Assembly: GCF_037975245.1 (NCBI RefSeq)
Contig: NC_092580.1
Span: forward strand, 18,284,001 to 18,348,000
Source of the DNA: Apostichopus japonicus
Lineage: Eukaryota; Echinodermata; Holothuroidea; Aspidochirotida; Stichopodidae
DNA: 64,000 bases
Direction: 5' to 3'
Every line of letters starts with the position of its first letter. Within the stretch, counting starts at the first letter, position 1. The position numbers were made by a program, and so were the translations under genes. This document shows positions 39,122 to 52,410 of this stretch, one piece after another. The notes beneath the pieces were generated by a model that was given only the letters and a program-made list of their open reading frames with translations, was not told the origin of the DNA and did no database searches.

Positions 39122-41350
39122 ATGCGCTCGAGTTCCACGCGTTAATGCACTGAAACATTCTGAAGGGAAGAGGGAAACTTAGGCCCATTGCTCTTGCTTT
39201 CAGATTTATTTCTTAGACCCATTCATCTCTTCTGACGGTTCCTACTCGTCTTACGTAAAAAAAAATGCTCGCTGGGGAAAGTACTCGCGGGGTCAAGAGT
39301 AACAAAGAGAAGAAGAGGAAATTCGAGACGCCGGTCTCATCTTCTCAACGAGGCAGGCGATCATCCAGACGATTGCCCGATCATTTTTAAATAATCCTGT
39401 CTGCATCTTGACACTTACTGAACTTTTTATGGAAATGAGCAACTTTATGACTGAGATAAGGGGAAGTACTATTCATGATGTAATGGCTTATATCAAGTAA
39501 TCTACCAATTGAGGAGGGGAGAAAGGAAAAAATAATCCTGACCGACCAACAACAAAAACAAGAGTCAAGTTTATATCATATCTGATTCTTATCAAGTCTT
39601 GGAAACCAAAAGTCTTCAAGAGTGGGTATCAATCATCAGTCTTAAACTGCAAAATGAGAACTAGAGATGGAATGATGTACGAAATGTTTAACTTTGTAAC
39701 GAGAGACCCCACAAACAGCTTGACTTGGGGTAAACGGATGCAGAGTGCCGATCAGAAAGGGGAATAAAATAAGGCGAGCTGAACTATTTCCCGCTGTGTT
39801 TGCATTGCTCACTCAGCACATTAAGCCGAGCCGTTCTGGGTTTCATTCCAAGGTGATGATGTGAGTCACCACATCCAAACAAAAACAGGTTGTTGCTAAA
39901 TCTGGAGGAAAACAAAAACGTGAGAGGGTATGTATGTTCATGACGATCGACTAGCTTTGATATCCGTGTCCCGTTTCGCATGTTACTTTCATTTCACTCG
40001 TATTTATGTTATATCTACAATGTACTGACCCTACACTGTCCTTGTAAGGTGTGTACCCAGGCCTTTACTTCAACTCCCAAACAACAACTTAAAAGCTGTC
40101 GGCCTCAAGGTTTTTGTCAACTTTCCATTCAAGCATCACCTCGTCATTTTTGCCTTCTTTTTTTCTCTTTCTCTTTCTCTTTCTTTCCTTTCTTTTTTTT
40201 TAATTTCTTTTTTAATATATTTATAGGTGTATATTATTGGTATGAATGCTTCAAACATGTTGAGATTAAGGCCATTAATGGCGCACAATACATGAAAAAT
40301 ATACATATCAGCGACACGGTATATTCTTGTTTCCCAGCAGGGAGGTGAGATACGGCCTTGTTTATAGTCAATCCTATACAAACAAGTACAATTTGTAAAT
40401 AATTCAAAAGAGTGTAAAAGGCACTCAATTTCACGAAATTCTCTGATGAAGAAGTGAGAAATGAATAAATAATGATGTGACATGTTGAGTTTCTTCAGTG
40501 TAATATCAAATATCGGAAAAGATTTCTCTCGTAAAAAAAAATTGTGACTCATATACAGCTTAATTTGATCAAGATTCCAACAAAACTTTGTGGGGTTCTT
40601 TTAAGTCTTTTTCCTTTTTTTTTTATCTTCAACAAAACCAATTCTTTTGTTTACACTAGCACTTTTGTTACTCCTTTGTCTTTTCTCTCGCTTCTTATCA
40701 TTTCCCGTTCTTCTTGGATCATATTACCACCCATTCCAAGAGTGTCCGCTTGTTTGTTGCAATAAAACCCTTTGTCTACGGGAAGATCTCATTAGGAAAG
40801 AAAAGATTAACACAGACCTCTCAATCTAAATTTGTCACTATTTCAGGAGGCAATGTGAAAAGTTTTTTGTCACTTTTATCGTCATGTTTTCTCGACGAGA
40901 AATCTCCCGTTTCTTAATGTATCCTTTCGAGAATACTCTCTTCAATTACATGTATCACGTTATCCTCTAATTCTCTAAATCAGCGGACCACCTGACAGTC
41001 TGAAGTCTCCGTAGCTCCGTGGACTGGGGGGATATTTCTTAGTCTGCTATTCAATCCCTATAACCTACTTCAACGGAGAGAGAGCTCCGACCGACAATAT
41101 GTAATGTTTTCTCATGTAGGTTGTATATACATATATACATATATGCAACAGTGATTCACACTCTATTTGCCTGTGGTTGTGTAACGATAGGTTCATGAAC
41201 CACCGTATCGTAAACGAGACGCAACACGCCCCCGAGCTGATACAACTGCCAAATATGCTCTCGCAGTTTTATTAACGGGTCATAAAATAACTGGATGCCC
41301 GACACGAATTCTGAATGGACGCTGCATCACCTCGTGCAGGTGAAGTGGGC

Positions 41351-41403
41351 ATTTTTTTTTTCTCTCTCCCTTTCTCCAGCTCTCTCTCTCTCTCACTCTC
41401 TCT
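41351..41403. repeat. CT-rich microsatellite
   Basis: Poly-T then interrupted TC dinucleotides (tctctctccctttctcc..., then a perfect TC run). Mirror symmetry suits triplex formation; simple repeat otherwise. Confidence 0.85.
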
Positions 41404-43029
41404 GTGTTTTCTGTGAATCATGTCAAAATGAAAAGAGAAGTAATTTCCACTTGGAGAAGGAATGAAGGGATGGAGTGGCTCTTTTGCCAAAGAGAAATAT
41501 GTTTCACAGATCAAGTGGGTGAGTAATCCGTCAGGAGTGTGACAGGTTAAGGTGTGAGAAAGAAACCTGTTCTTGATGTACATGTATAATTAAAGATCAC
41601 TGATCACCCAATCAAGAAAAACGCTTGTATCGCCACCGCGGTTGCTGCCGTTTCGCCCATTTTTAGAAAACTTCCTTCAAACGTAGAATTTTTCAAAAGT
41701 ATTACAAAATGGCAATTATTCATTGATCGTTGCCTTCCAAACTGTACCCTCTGTGTTAAAACAAACTGCACATTATATAATAGTTATCATTTATCAAAGG
41801 AAAATATTCTTGACAAAGTTCAAACTTTATTTTCTTGGAACGAAATAATAGTGTCATGTGTATTTAATATACATACAGAATATCGAATGGCTGTCACATC
41901 AGTTATTAATATTAAGATATATGCTACTACTATTAATGTCCACAGACTGTATATCCCAATCAAATACAAAGTTGATGAATTGTCTCTCACACAGAGAATT
42001 ACCAACTACTATTACATGAAGGCTGGCATATTAAGGCACTTCTCTCCAGAATTTGCAATTTAGAACTACCCATTATAGAATAGAATTAATATTATAGCAA
42101 TGTCAACACAGAGCAATATGGTCAGCAAATACGTTGATACGAGGCCTGATATTCTATTTATTGATCTGATTCTAATTATCTCCAAAATTTATGGTCCTTG
42201 ATGTAAACACCCACGGATTAAGTTCACTCATGCCAAGAACACAATCTTGTCATAAATGTCAATTTTACGTAAATATGTTTTCAAAATTTTGACAAGGATG
42301 AAAAAATATATAATTCGAGATGTTAGCCTAGTGGGACTTCTAATTAAATCTACTGATGATAAACTGCATCCAAACATTGCCAAAGAGATATTCATTATGG
42401 AAACTAATTTGGTTTTCAAATCAGTTTGATTCATATGACACAAAGGGACGGCTATTTTTTCGTTTCTATTTTTTTCGCCACAAGAAAGTACAAAAAAAAT
42501 GGAAATAGAGAGAGATTATTAGAATATAAATATGATTTTCAATTCATGCAGCTTTCTATTTTTGAGAAAGATTTTCTGTTTTGATGCCAACATATGTACC
42601 AATGTACACTTAGGTTATTAACTTGACTCGTTATGTAAACCGTCATTTCCAAACTAATGAACTAAACTCCAACATTTTGAATTTCTGATATTCTTTAATT
42701 TTCCTTTTTACTTTTAGAAAAAAAATGAAAAAGGTGCCTGAGAGACAAAATGTTAATTAGGATTGGATCAAGTTTGTTAATTACTTGCTCATTAACATTC
42801 ATTTGGTGAAAGAAAAAGGAAAAACGAAATCATTCGAATATCATGCAGTTTGACTACAATCTTATTTTGAGGAATGGAACTCTGTTGGATGTTCTTTGTT
42901 AAAGAAAAAAAACTTGACGACAAAGCAAGTGCCACAGCAAGGTGGTGTTGAGACTGTCTTCATAACCTGGGTATACATATCTTAATACACACTTGTCTCT
43001 ATGATTGATACAATGCTATTGTGGAGTGA

Positions 43030-43190
43030 ATGAAAGCCTCGGCATGTAGTAGCTATATGAAACCAAGCATCTGGGGTGAAGTCCTGGGTTTGAGCCCAGG
43101 CCAATTTAAAGGATGGGATTTTCATGCAAGGGGAAATCTGCAGTTTTCCCATCTGAAAATGGTCTTCCATGTGGTGTAAAAAATAAATAT
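43030..43190 (+). mobile_element. Possible tRNA-derived SINE
   Basis: A segment ggcatgtagtagctatatga (43041-43060) resembles a pol III A box region, and ctgggtttgagcccagg (43084-43100) resembles a B box/T arm, GGTTTGAGCCC against the usual GGTTCGANNCC. Spacing between them, about 45 bp, suits a tRNA head. The B-like part is a perfect 6-bp hairpin. A body without coding sense follows and ends in gtggtgtaaaaaataaatat. No second copy is in the window, and target-site duplications were not resolved. It could instead be a chance palindrome. Confidence 0.4.
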
Positions 43191-44839
43191 TCTTCACAAA
43201 ATTACACGTTTGGTTATGTTATCTTTTACTATTGGTAATACTCTCAAGATCAATAGCATTTCAAGAATAGTCAAAGTAAGTCGATAGATGGTGGAGCAGT
43301 TAAGAACAGAGTATAATACGAACACTTTATTTGTGGTCAAGAGGATAACTGATAGGACCATAGGCTTTGCAATCTATTTAAACCTGCATATTTGTCAATT
43401 CCATTCAGTTAACCCCATGCCTGCCTTCCCCCCCCCCCACATCCTCCTCCACCCCCACTCCCTAAACAAGTTTTCAGAGAGTTTAATACTAATTCCCATA
43501 TTAAAATTATTTTATTAATTATTAATTATTTCATTAAAAATAATACTCAATACTGTCTGATTTCAACACTGCACCAAAGATTTTGGTAAAGGCCAGTGCA
43601 CTTCTATGACATTGCATGATACAAAAAATCTACCTTATTTGACCCCCAGCTTGATTAACAACCATTTCTTGTCAACACTGTTGCAAATATTGAACAATGT
43701 GTCATCATGACTTGGAAAATGATAGTATTTACTCCTTCCATGTAGATCGAGCAAGATTCTATTAAAATAAATCAATTTTAGAATAAAAAGAATCCACATC
43801 CAGGAACAACTCTCTTATTAGCAAACCCCGCAAGGCTTCTAAACATTTAACTCCTCAACATATACTATTTCTATTTTCCAATTTTTTATATATTTACAAT
43901 ATACATTTTTTTTTTTTTACAACTATTGCTATGATATCCTATTTCATAGCCAAATATGATATTTAAGATCTTTACCTAACTTTTCTTTCTCTTTGGATTA
44001 CCTAACAGGCCTAAACACTTTTCACGAAAATTTCACTGTGATTCTATATATTTCTACCTCCAGACCAGTCTCTCAGTCAACCAAAATAATAACTACTGGG
44101 AGTATAAGGCATAGAATCGCTCTCTTTGAACAAACACCCCGGACAAGACCTAATTGGTTATCTTCTTCCCACCAACCAGGGGGAAGACATTCTTCATCTC
44201 TGGGGTGAGCTAAGTCAATTTTGCCGAAAAGGAAGAGATAGAGAGAAAAAACAAAAAAAGAGAAAAAAGGGAAGAAAAAAACGAATGAAGAACAAGATGG
44301 ATATTAATCAGAGGCCCTGAAGATCTAGAACCAGCCCAAAATCAATGCACCTGTTGGATGAGTCAAACGCTCGGGAAGCCTTTTACCTTCGGGTAAAGAC
44401 AATCTAGTTTCATCAAGACCGATCCTTAAAGCACTATTTTGTAGCAGTGTATTCTGACCTAAAACATGTTGGGAAGGAATCCAGCCATCGTTATTCTAGG
44501 GCTATATTGGGGTGTTTTTTACTTCATTTTTCTTTCTTTCTAATTCTGTTCTAGTTACGGCAAGGATAGTTCGACAAGGACATAGTAATGGATATAATGA
44601 TTAGAGATGGGTATGTTTACAAGTCATGTGTATACTGACAGAAGAAACAGAGAAAACTGTCAGTATTCGATGAAAAAAACAACACACACATTCAAAGACA
44701 AGGAAAATTTAGGGATACTTAAAGCAGTGATTTGTAGTAGGCAAAAACTTATGAAGAAATCTTCTGCCTGACTTCAAAAGAGTCCACCAAGAATGCAAAA
44801 CCAGGCATGAAACTTAGGCAAAAAAAGGGGAACGAGGTC

Positions 44840-44960
44840 GCGACCTTAGATAGGGTCATGGGGAGGAGGGGGGGCGCAGTGCAAGAATGTTACCAGTTCT
44901 TAGGCTAGGACAGATCGTAGTGTGTATGTATCGGAGACAGGTAAAGTGAGGAATGAAATA
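44840..44960 (+). mobile_element. G-rich interspersed element, copy 3
   Basis: Order: gatagggtcatgggg, a G-rich run, gcgcagtgcaagaatg, ttaccagttcttaggctagg, then cggagacaggtaaagtgagg and aatgaaat. Matches the copies at 45.06 and 63.7 kb in order and spacing. Donor-like site here is CAG/GTAAAG. Non-coding. Confidence 0.72.
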
Positions 44961-45059
44961 TTGCAATTTCACAAAGATCAAGCCACATGTATTGTTGTTT
45001 ACAAATAATTGTTGTTGTTTACAATTAATTTAAGAGAGTGAATTTTTGTGTAGTCCTAT

Positions 45060-45270
45060 GAAGAGGGCAGTGACCTTATAGAGGGGTCGTTGGGAGGGGG
45101 AATAGGTAGGGGAGAGGGGGAGGGGAGAGGGGGAGGGGAGAGGGGGAGGGGAGGGGGAGGGGAGCGGGAGGGCAGGGGTTGGGGGTGGCAGCTACAAGAA
45201 CGCAGTTTGTAGGCTAAGTAGATCAGAGTATATAAATAGGAGACAGGTAGTACAGGAATGAACTAAATTA
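45060..45270 (+). mobile_element. G-rich interspersed element, copy 4, with expanded G tract
   Basis: Order: gagggcagtgaccttataga, G tract, cagctacaagaacgcag, tttgtaggctaagtagatca, aggagacaggtagtacagga, atgaactaaat. The central G tract has grown to about 95 bp (45091-45187). It begins 100 bp after copy 3 ends and shares its aggcta..agatc segment, so the two may be a tandem pair or a local duplication. Confidence 0.72.
45091..45187 (+). repeat. GGGGAGAGGGGGAG minisatellite, quadruplex-prone
   Basis: Units of 14 bp (ggggagagggggag) repeated about four times and decaying into gggag and gcggg forms, inside an interspersed element copy. Many G runs of four or five on one strand. Confidence 0.9.
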
Positions 45271-48200
45271 TGCTTAAATTCAAATCCACTCACTGTAGCC
45301 TGTCACAAAGATTGTAGAGTTTCAAGATGAGGGTGCATGTGTGTGCAATCCATTGTCGAATGGTACTTAATAATTTGAAAGAATTATACTTAAGTTTTAA
45401 AATCAAACACTACCGTGTCACTTTAACCTTTCTTTAACATAGTGTCAATGGCCCATTACCATTCGATTACCAGAGGTCCAAGTCCACAACACCTCACTTC
45501 CAGTTTTCTTTCAATTTTTATCTGGGTGAACCTTTTCTCGCGAGACTACTTTGATCTCCGGATTCATCATGCGATGCGAGCCATTCACCCCATGAGAAAT
45601 GAACCGAGGTGAACAGTAAAACTTGTTAAAATCTACAACTTGAAATCTGGATGTATCATTGGGGATTAAAATAAATCATAGAGAGGAGAGAAAAAATGTC
45701 AAGTTCCCCAGCATTAGAGATTTTTGTCATAAATTTAAGTGAGATTATATGAACAGTCATGCTTTCTCAAAGACAGTAGTACATCCCAGACGGATGCTAA
45801 CTTCAAGACCGTGCAGTCAAACATTTCGCCGAAGCCGTAGTAGTAGCGGCTGGGGGGAGGAGGTAGGAGAACGTGCCCCAAGATAATAACAGTCAGTCTT
45901 GGTAATCTCTTTCAGCCCCTCTCGGCCTTGATAAAGCGCGACCTACATAAATAATTGAATTAACAGCCCCTCCAAAAAAAATTGGCAATGACTAATTGAC
46001 AAGGATTTGCATGGAAAATTTATCTTAAGAAATGACTCATTCATTTTCTTTTTTTGATAAATTAAATCCGAGGGAAGATAAGAATACATTTAGATAAAGA
46101 TTGATGAATGATGATACAGTACGTCCCATATTTCTCTCCAGGAGTATCATTAAATATATATCCAAACTTGAAGCCTTTTTTTATAATTTACTCGTTAACA
46201 GTCTTCCCAAGCTGTGATTATGATAAGGCTGGATTAATGACTACATCAAGACATCCTCAACAGGAGTCCAATGCATAATTTACCTTCATATTTTCATATA
46301 TACCTCACAAATTAGCTTTGTGTCCGAGACAACATAATGTGATGCATGGAAATGATGGAATTAAGTACCTTATTACGTTCCACTAAGCCGGTTGGATTAT
46401 CATTATAAAGATACCATGGTTTCTGTTCATAAATCATCATATTCTATTAGATATTCGTCAAGATACTTCCAACCGCACAGCTGCATTACATATTTTATGA
46501 AAAGGTTTTTGATGGCTCTGAATTTGGTCTCTAAGTTTATTATTTTTCTTGTGTACATTTAGTTTGTATGCTGTATGCTATACATGTGTATGCTATACTG
46601 TACGCTATACATGTATACTATACTGTACATGCATGTATGTGTTTCACCATGTACGCAATTAGTTTGATTTTGAATAACCTTTTTACTATGCCATATATAT
46701 CTAGGATACATCATTCCCTGCTATTGTACTGTTCACTTTGATTATTAATTTGCTAATTGGGAGGCTACTTTTAATACTCCATGTACTTCATACCCTAGCA
46801 TTATTGTTAATATTGAGCTGACTTTGTATCGTTTTTTACATTTCTTCAAAAACCAATCTCACTTTTACGAATCCAGGAGTGACTGACAGCTTATTCTGCA
46901 TAATTTTTTTCCCAGAAATTAATGAATTGTATAATCACACCTCTGTACCGATTCCTGCAAACCTTAAAAGGTACTGTGTGTGTATGCACGACATTGACAA
47001 CGAGAATACAAGTCACAGTACTACGCAACCGTACATTTTCTGCAAAAATCTACTGCAGTGGTTTCCATGGCAACTAGTACTTCTTATGCATTGTGGGTGA
47101 TTTTGCCTGAGGACAGCAACTCTTTTTTTGTCTCTCTCTCTCTCTCTGTCTCTCTAATTCTTCCTTCAAAAGAACAGATCAATGGTTTGAGTTTGATCGA
47201 AAGAAGATGAGAGAAAAGTGGCTTCCTTATTTCTGCCACACTTTTTGTTGATTCTGGGTAAAATTGACAAAAATTAACTTCATTCCAATCTGGCAAATTG
47301 ACGAGATGGTTTGATTGGGCCAACGGTTGAATGAAGTTCAGCACCAATACTTCACACCTGGGGACATATAATTGGTTTATAAAGTCTTCTCACACTTTGT
47401 AGTACTCATTTCCCATCACACAATGGTCGTGGAAATAGCTCTCTTTTGTGCTCCGCCAGGTAAAAAGGTCACGGTACTTCTCCCCGGCAGACGAAATCTG
47501 CTTTCTATCGGAAAGAATAAACTCACGCAGGTGTACTGTCGGAATGTTCCAATTATGTCGGGTGAATCGGGTCGTAGCTACGTTATAACGTGTGATGACC
47601 ACATTAGGGTTGATACGTACTGGCAGTGGAGCATACCAAATCATCATTTATTGATGTATACACACTATATGAAGCAGAACTATTGTACACTGTATGTTGA
47701 TACTGTATGTTAATACATGTTCGTTAACAAGAAGACCTAAGAACCAAAAAAAGTACACAAAAATACAAAAAGAGTAAAAATTCAAAGATTCTTAAATAAA
47801 TGCCAAATGACCAGACCAATTTTTTAATTATTGCATTTTCTTTTCTGTCAACTTTACAGTCGTCGAATCGCCTCTCATATGGGTTGCTGATTTAAAAAAG
47901 AAGCTTTATCTGAACTTTCAATGTACTTTTCTACTATTACACTTAACTAACAAAGAATGGCCAACAGGGGGTGGGAGGGGGGGGAGAATCAAAGGAGAAA
48001 GGGATTTTTATAGTATTTTTACTAATAAACCTGAAAATAATTCTGGCCAGTGTAGCAAACACTACAGGCTATATATTACTAAGACACACATCGATACCAG
48101 TTCCATTAAAACACCTCGTCGAGTGAATTTACACGGCATGTTTACTTTCCTCCTCCCGACAGCCATGTGAAACAGCTGCCGGATGATGCTGTGAAGTGGT

Positions 48201-51200
48201 CACTATTCAACTTTCCAATCAATATCGGCCATAGACATATAATCGTGCCTGACAGATAAAGACAAAAGGCCATAACCAATCGATGAGGACACCCGACTAA
48301 ATGCCTCATCATACTTAACAGCTTTTATACAGGATGAAAAGGACTTAAAAGGCTTCACTTACCAATTTAACTCAACGATAATTGATAGCTGTCTGTCTAA
48401 TTTAGACAAGGCATGAATGAATGAATGAGTTATGGATTCTATATCTGTATGTAACTTCTTAAAATACATTGTTTTGTTTTTAATACACAAAAAACCAAAA
48501 AACGAGCAAACATGTGAAGTGAAATCATGTTCGATAATTAGAAGGAATTTTTAGAAATCAGAATTAAAAATTTGAAACCAGGGTTTTCAGAGGACTGATA
48601 GTAAATCAGTATTACGTTTTGCTGAGTTAAGAAAAAAATAAAAATCGTTTACAAAGCATCTCACCCTATGGTACTGTGAAATATATAAAAATTGTAGATT
48701 GGAATAGATCAATTCAGTATTTTGCAACTATCTAAAACAGTTTACATCAAAAAAAGGATGAACATAAATAAACAAACGTGAAATACTTTCAAATAATGAT
48801 CCATAAGAATATGACCATCATATACATTTATTTGCCCCAAAAGTTAAATAAAAAAGCTCAGGGAAGTTTGATGTCAAAAAATCTAGTAATTATTTACACC
48901 AGACATCTTAAAGAATGTTAATTACATGCATTTGACAGGTCTGCACTTTAAGACTATTAGACCATGCAGTACCCGGTCATGCAATATCCCATTTCCTACC
49001 ACAAATTCTAAAATTACATTACTCTGTAGTTACTTCTAAATGTTTATATTTGTATCTATAAATATTCAATAGATATATATTCCCACTCGGTGAGGCAACA
49101 CAACAATCCTTATTCTCCCTTTAGACGATGTTCTCCGAATCATTAAAACCTCCTTAATTTCCAAGGCAAATTACGTCATTTTCTCATCGCATCACTAGAA
49201 ATATATATTCCAGTCTACGCCATTGACTGAAAGACCCTGGAAATTAATAATCTGCCGTTTTCTTCTCAAAACCATCGAAAATACTTAGCCAGGTAATCAT
49301 ATTGACTTATTATGTGACTGTACTTTTTTGTATCATTCACCAAGAAGTTCTGAGAATCGATAAAAGCAATCAAAATTCCACGTTTCTATCCTCTGCGTAA
49401 TTATTCTTACATTGGCTCTTCCTCCTCCTCCTCCCACAGACCTATTTGTTTGGTCTTTAATATAACTCAAATCAATTCCGCTATTCGACAATGCACCTAT
49501 TTTGTTTCTAACAATTCCCCGACGTAGATTACCGTACACCATTGTAATGTAATTAAAAGTATCGGTGAGTGCCTCACAAGACCTTGATACCCCATCTTCT
49601 GCCAATCCGATTGATATCCACCTTATAACATCAAACAAATTTCTATTTTTCCCCGACAGGTCTGGGCATCTCCTAACGCATCATTGTTCATTTTGAAAGC
49701 CTTCCCCTGTCTTTAAAATTGTTGCACGGAGCGGAAAATTTTTCAATATTTTTATAATTTGGCGTTGCAGTAACCGCTCATACCGGGTTCGTGTCAACGA
49801 CTTGTTCTTTCGGCAAGGTGGTTTATATATTCGCATTCAACTGACGGAGTATGTATCAAAATAACAAGACTTGGAATGGCTGTATATTTGGCTGTACTAT
49901 ACTGTGGTCATTTTCGGTCGTTTTTTTCTCTCTCTACATCCGTAGGAAACAAGTGTAAGAAGACAATCAATAGCAGATCTCATCAATTTTCGTCGACATC
50001 AAGGAAAGGTTCAAGAAGCAAAAAGGAAAGTCTTAAATTAAGTTAAAATTGACCCGTTTGCCTCCGAGATGATTATTTCTTTTCGGCCATGACAGGTTTT
50101 CCATTTTTTTTTAATTTTGATCATTGAATAAAGTGGAGCATGGATTTAATAAAGCTGCCAAATGCACAAGCAGTAATTTTCTGTTTGATAATAAAAATCA
50201 ATATTTACATTATAACTCGAGGTCTTTTGCAAGTTTGTGAAAAGAAAGTGCATTACACCGTAGTCAATTCTAGCAGTAAGAGTGCAAATTAACTGTTGCT
50301 TTACCAGTTTCATACTCTGCCATTTTAAACATTTGGAGAACAAGTTCTGTTTTATACAAATACTCCCCTCTGCCTCCTGCTCCCCCTCTACCCCAACCCC
50401 CTCCCATCTTTCCCAGCTCAGGTACCCAATTCTGAAAGGCAAACAAGAACAACTGACAACCTCCCCCCCCCTTTGATTTTCATGTGAAAATATATTCTAC
50501 TGGGTTTAATTCTTTTGACACCATACATCTCATGTATAAATTGTCATCTTGATTAATTTTAAAGTACTTATGGTCTGCCATGGGATCTCTCAAGGGTCTC
50601 TTTTATCATAAAAGTTAATAACTTGAAATATTTTCCCTCCTCTGGACAATCTTTTGATTTAGAAAAAATATTCTTCAAAATACGAACTTATGATGGTTGC
50701 AGATCTGCAGCTTCCTTCACTTTTGTTTGTATCATTCCAATACCCCTCCCCCTCCCCTCTCCCAAACCCCAACTAATCAATCTTAGTGTACGTACATATT
50801 TTTGTAAAAAATCTCACCACATTAGAATCCAGGAAGTAATATAAAGTAGAATGTAATGAAGATACCCCCATTTGCCTAGATCTACATCCACTAGACTATA
50901 GAATTCTTCCTCCTCCTCCCCTCCCCTCCCCCTCCTCCCCCTCCCCCTCCTCCTCCTCTTCAGTTAACCTACCAAACTCCAACAATCCTAGTCCAACTGA
51001 ATAAACCCATCCCCTGAACTATTAATTCATGAACCTCTCCAACAAAACGTACATATCTCCCTCAAATTATTGGAAACGCATTAGAATAATTATGCATGCA
51101 ATGCCGACAACACTCTGATAACGCATTGACTCAATGCTGTGCACACAGTGCAAACACCACAGTCAGCTTCTACTGTACACACATACACATATCTAGAAAA

Positions 51201-52303
51201 CAACAAATACCACACAGCTGGTAGTATTTGATTGACAACCTTCTTACATTATGAAAGCAGATACTGAACGCTTGAAAGAAAGAAAAAAAGAAATAACCCC
51301 GGTTATCTTATTAGGGACTGCTCTAAAAGCACTCAGTATCACCATGCGTATGTATATATATACCACCCATATGCGATTAATGCAATCATCTTGCCCAATG
51401 CAGCCTTTCCACATGAGTACTTTTATTACAAGCGACCTAGTTTTTAATTCCATATTCTAATAGCACTCATGTTAGCCATTTGGCCTTCTTTTTTTTCCTC
51501 CAGATTCCCCATCAATAAAATTACTTTATTGGTAATCAGGGGAGATGTTGAAAGAGAGAGAGAGATTTCTGAGGTCAAGCAGTGTGAGTTGGCTGATTAA
51601 AGTAAGGGGGGAAAGGTGTGAATTGAATATTAGAAAACTTCATCAGTTTTACTTTAATAATTTAAAAAGAGTTCACTCCTTCCAATTTTTTTGTTTCATG
51701 AACCTTCATTTGAACACAAAATATCTGGGATAGAGAATTGGCCAATAATTCAATTAATGGAGGAAACAAAAAAAGGTCACATTTTGATTAAATATTTAAC
51801 AGATATATCACAAAAGTTACAGACATGACCGTTAAGGACGCATGCATGCATCCACAACAAATGCAGACAATTTGCATCAAATGCATTTGGAAGATTCGCT
51901 ACGGACGAATACCAGTGACAATATTCAAAGCATAAAATTATACATGTGGTGTCATAAACGATCCAATTGATTTTCCCATCATTCAAAAATTGACACTATA
52001 CAAGTAGACACACATGGAATGAATACACAAAACTAACACAAACAGGATCACCTGTTAAAACAATACAAATATTGTGTGAAAATTTATAGATTTGGGAACG
52101 ATTCAGCTGACACCATATCAAATGTGTGACCATTATTTATTGCATATGACCTAATGCAAGGTGCTATTGAATAAACATATATACACACATACTGAAGTTT
52201 ACATCCCAAAACTGACTGGTTTGAATATTCCGATGGAAGAGAATCCACTCAAAAAAAAAAACGTCTAAGACACTTTGAACATTGGTAGAGTGAAGGCAGG
52301 GCA
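45271..52303. other. Non-coding, A+T-rich
   Basis: No recognisable gene. A repetitive TATACATG/CTGTAC patch lies at 46566-46640, a CT microsatellite at 47131-47152, and a C/T-rich patch at 50904-50960. A higher-G+C, CpG-containing patch at 47430-47640 is open on the plus strand but unrecognised. Confidence 0.5.
46566..46640. repeat. Palindromic TATGCTATAC/ATGTAC repeat patch
   Basis: Near-tandem units of about 25 bp built from tatgctatacatg and tatactgtac, most of it alternating purine-pyrimidine and self-complementary. Possible cruciform-forming simple repeat. Confidence 0.7.
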
Positions 52304-52410
52304 ATGACGGGCGGGGCTGGTCATAGAGGGCGCACAGTGTAAAAAGGTGGACTTTATAGGCACGGTAGAATGTGGTGCTAAGGTTGTGAGGAGACAGGTA
52401 AGCGAAGGAA
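52304..52410 (+). mobile_element. G-rich interspersed element, copy 5
   Basis: Order: gacgggcggggctggtcata, gagggcgcacagtgtaaaaa, ggtgg, ataggcacggtagaatg, ggtgctaaggttgtgaggag, acaggtaagcg. It matches the copy at 63.7 kb almost throughout. Donor-like site here is CAG/GTAAGC. Non-coding. Confidence 0.78.

Larger units (their letters stand above)
33900..44839. other. Non-coding, A+T-rich
   Basis: No recognisable gene. Holds a purine GGGA tract (35047-35092), C10-T-C12 (39099-39121), CT-rich tracts (40158-40200; 41358-41403), a poly-C near 43429-43438 and a purine-rich tract (44240-44285). A possible SINE is at 43030-43190. The longest chance frames (around 40.1-40.5 kb) run through the CT tract. 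Confidence 0.5.
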
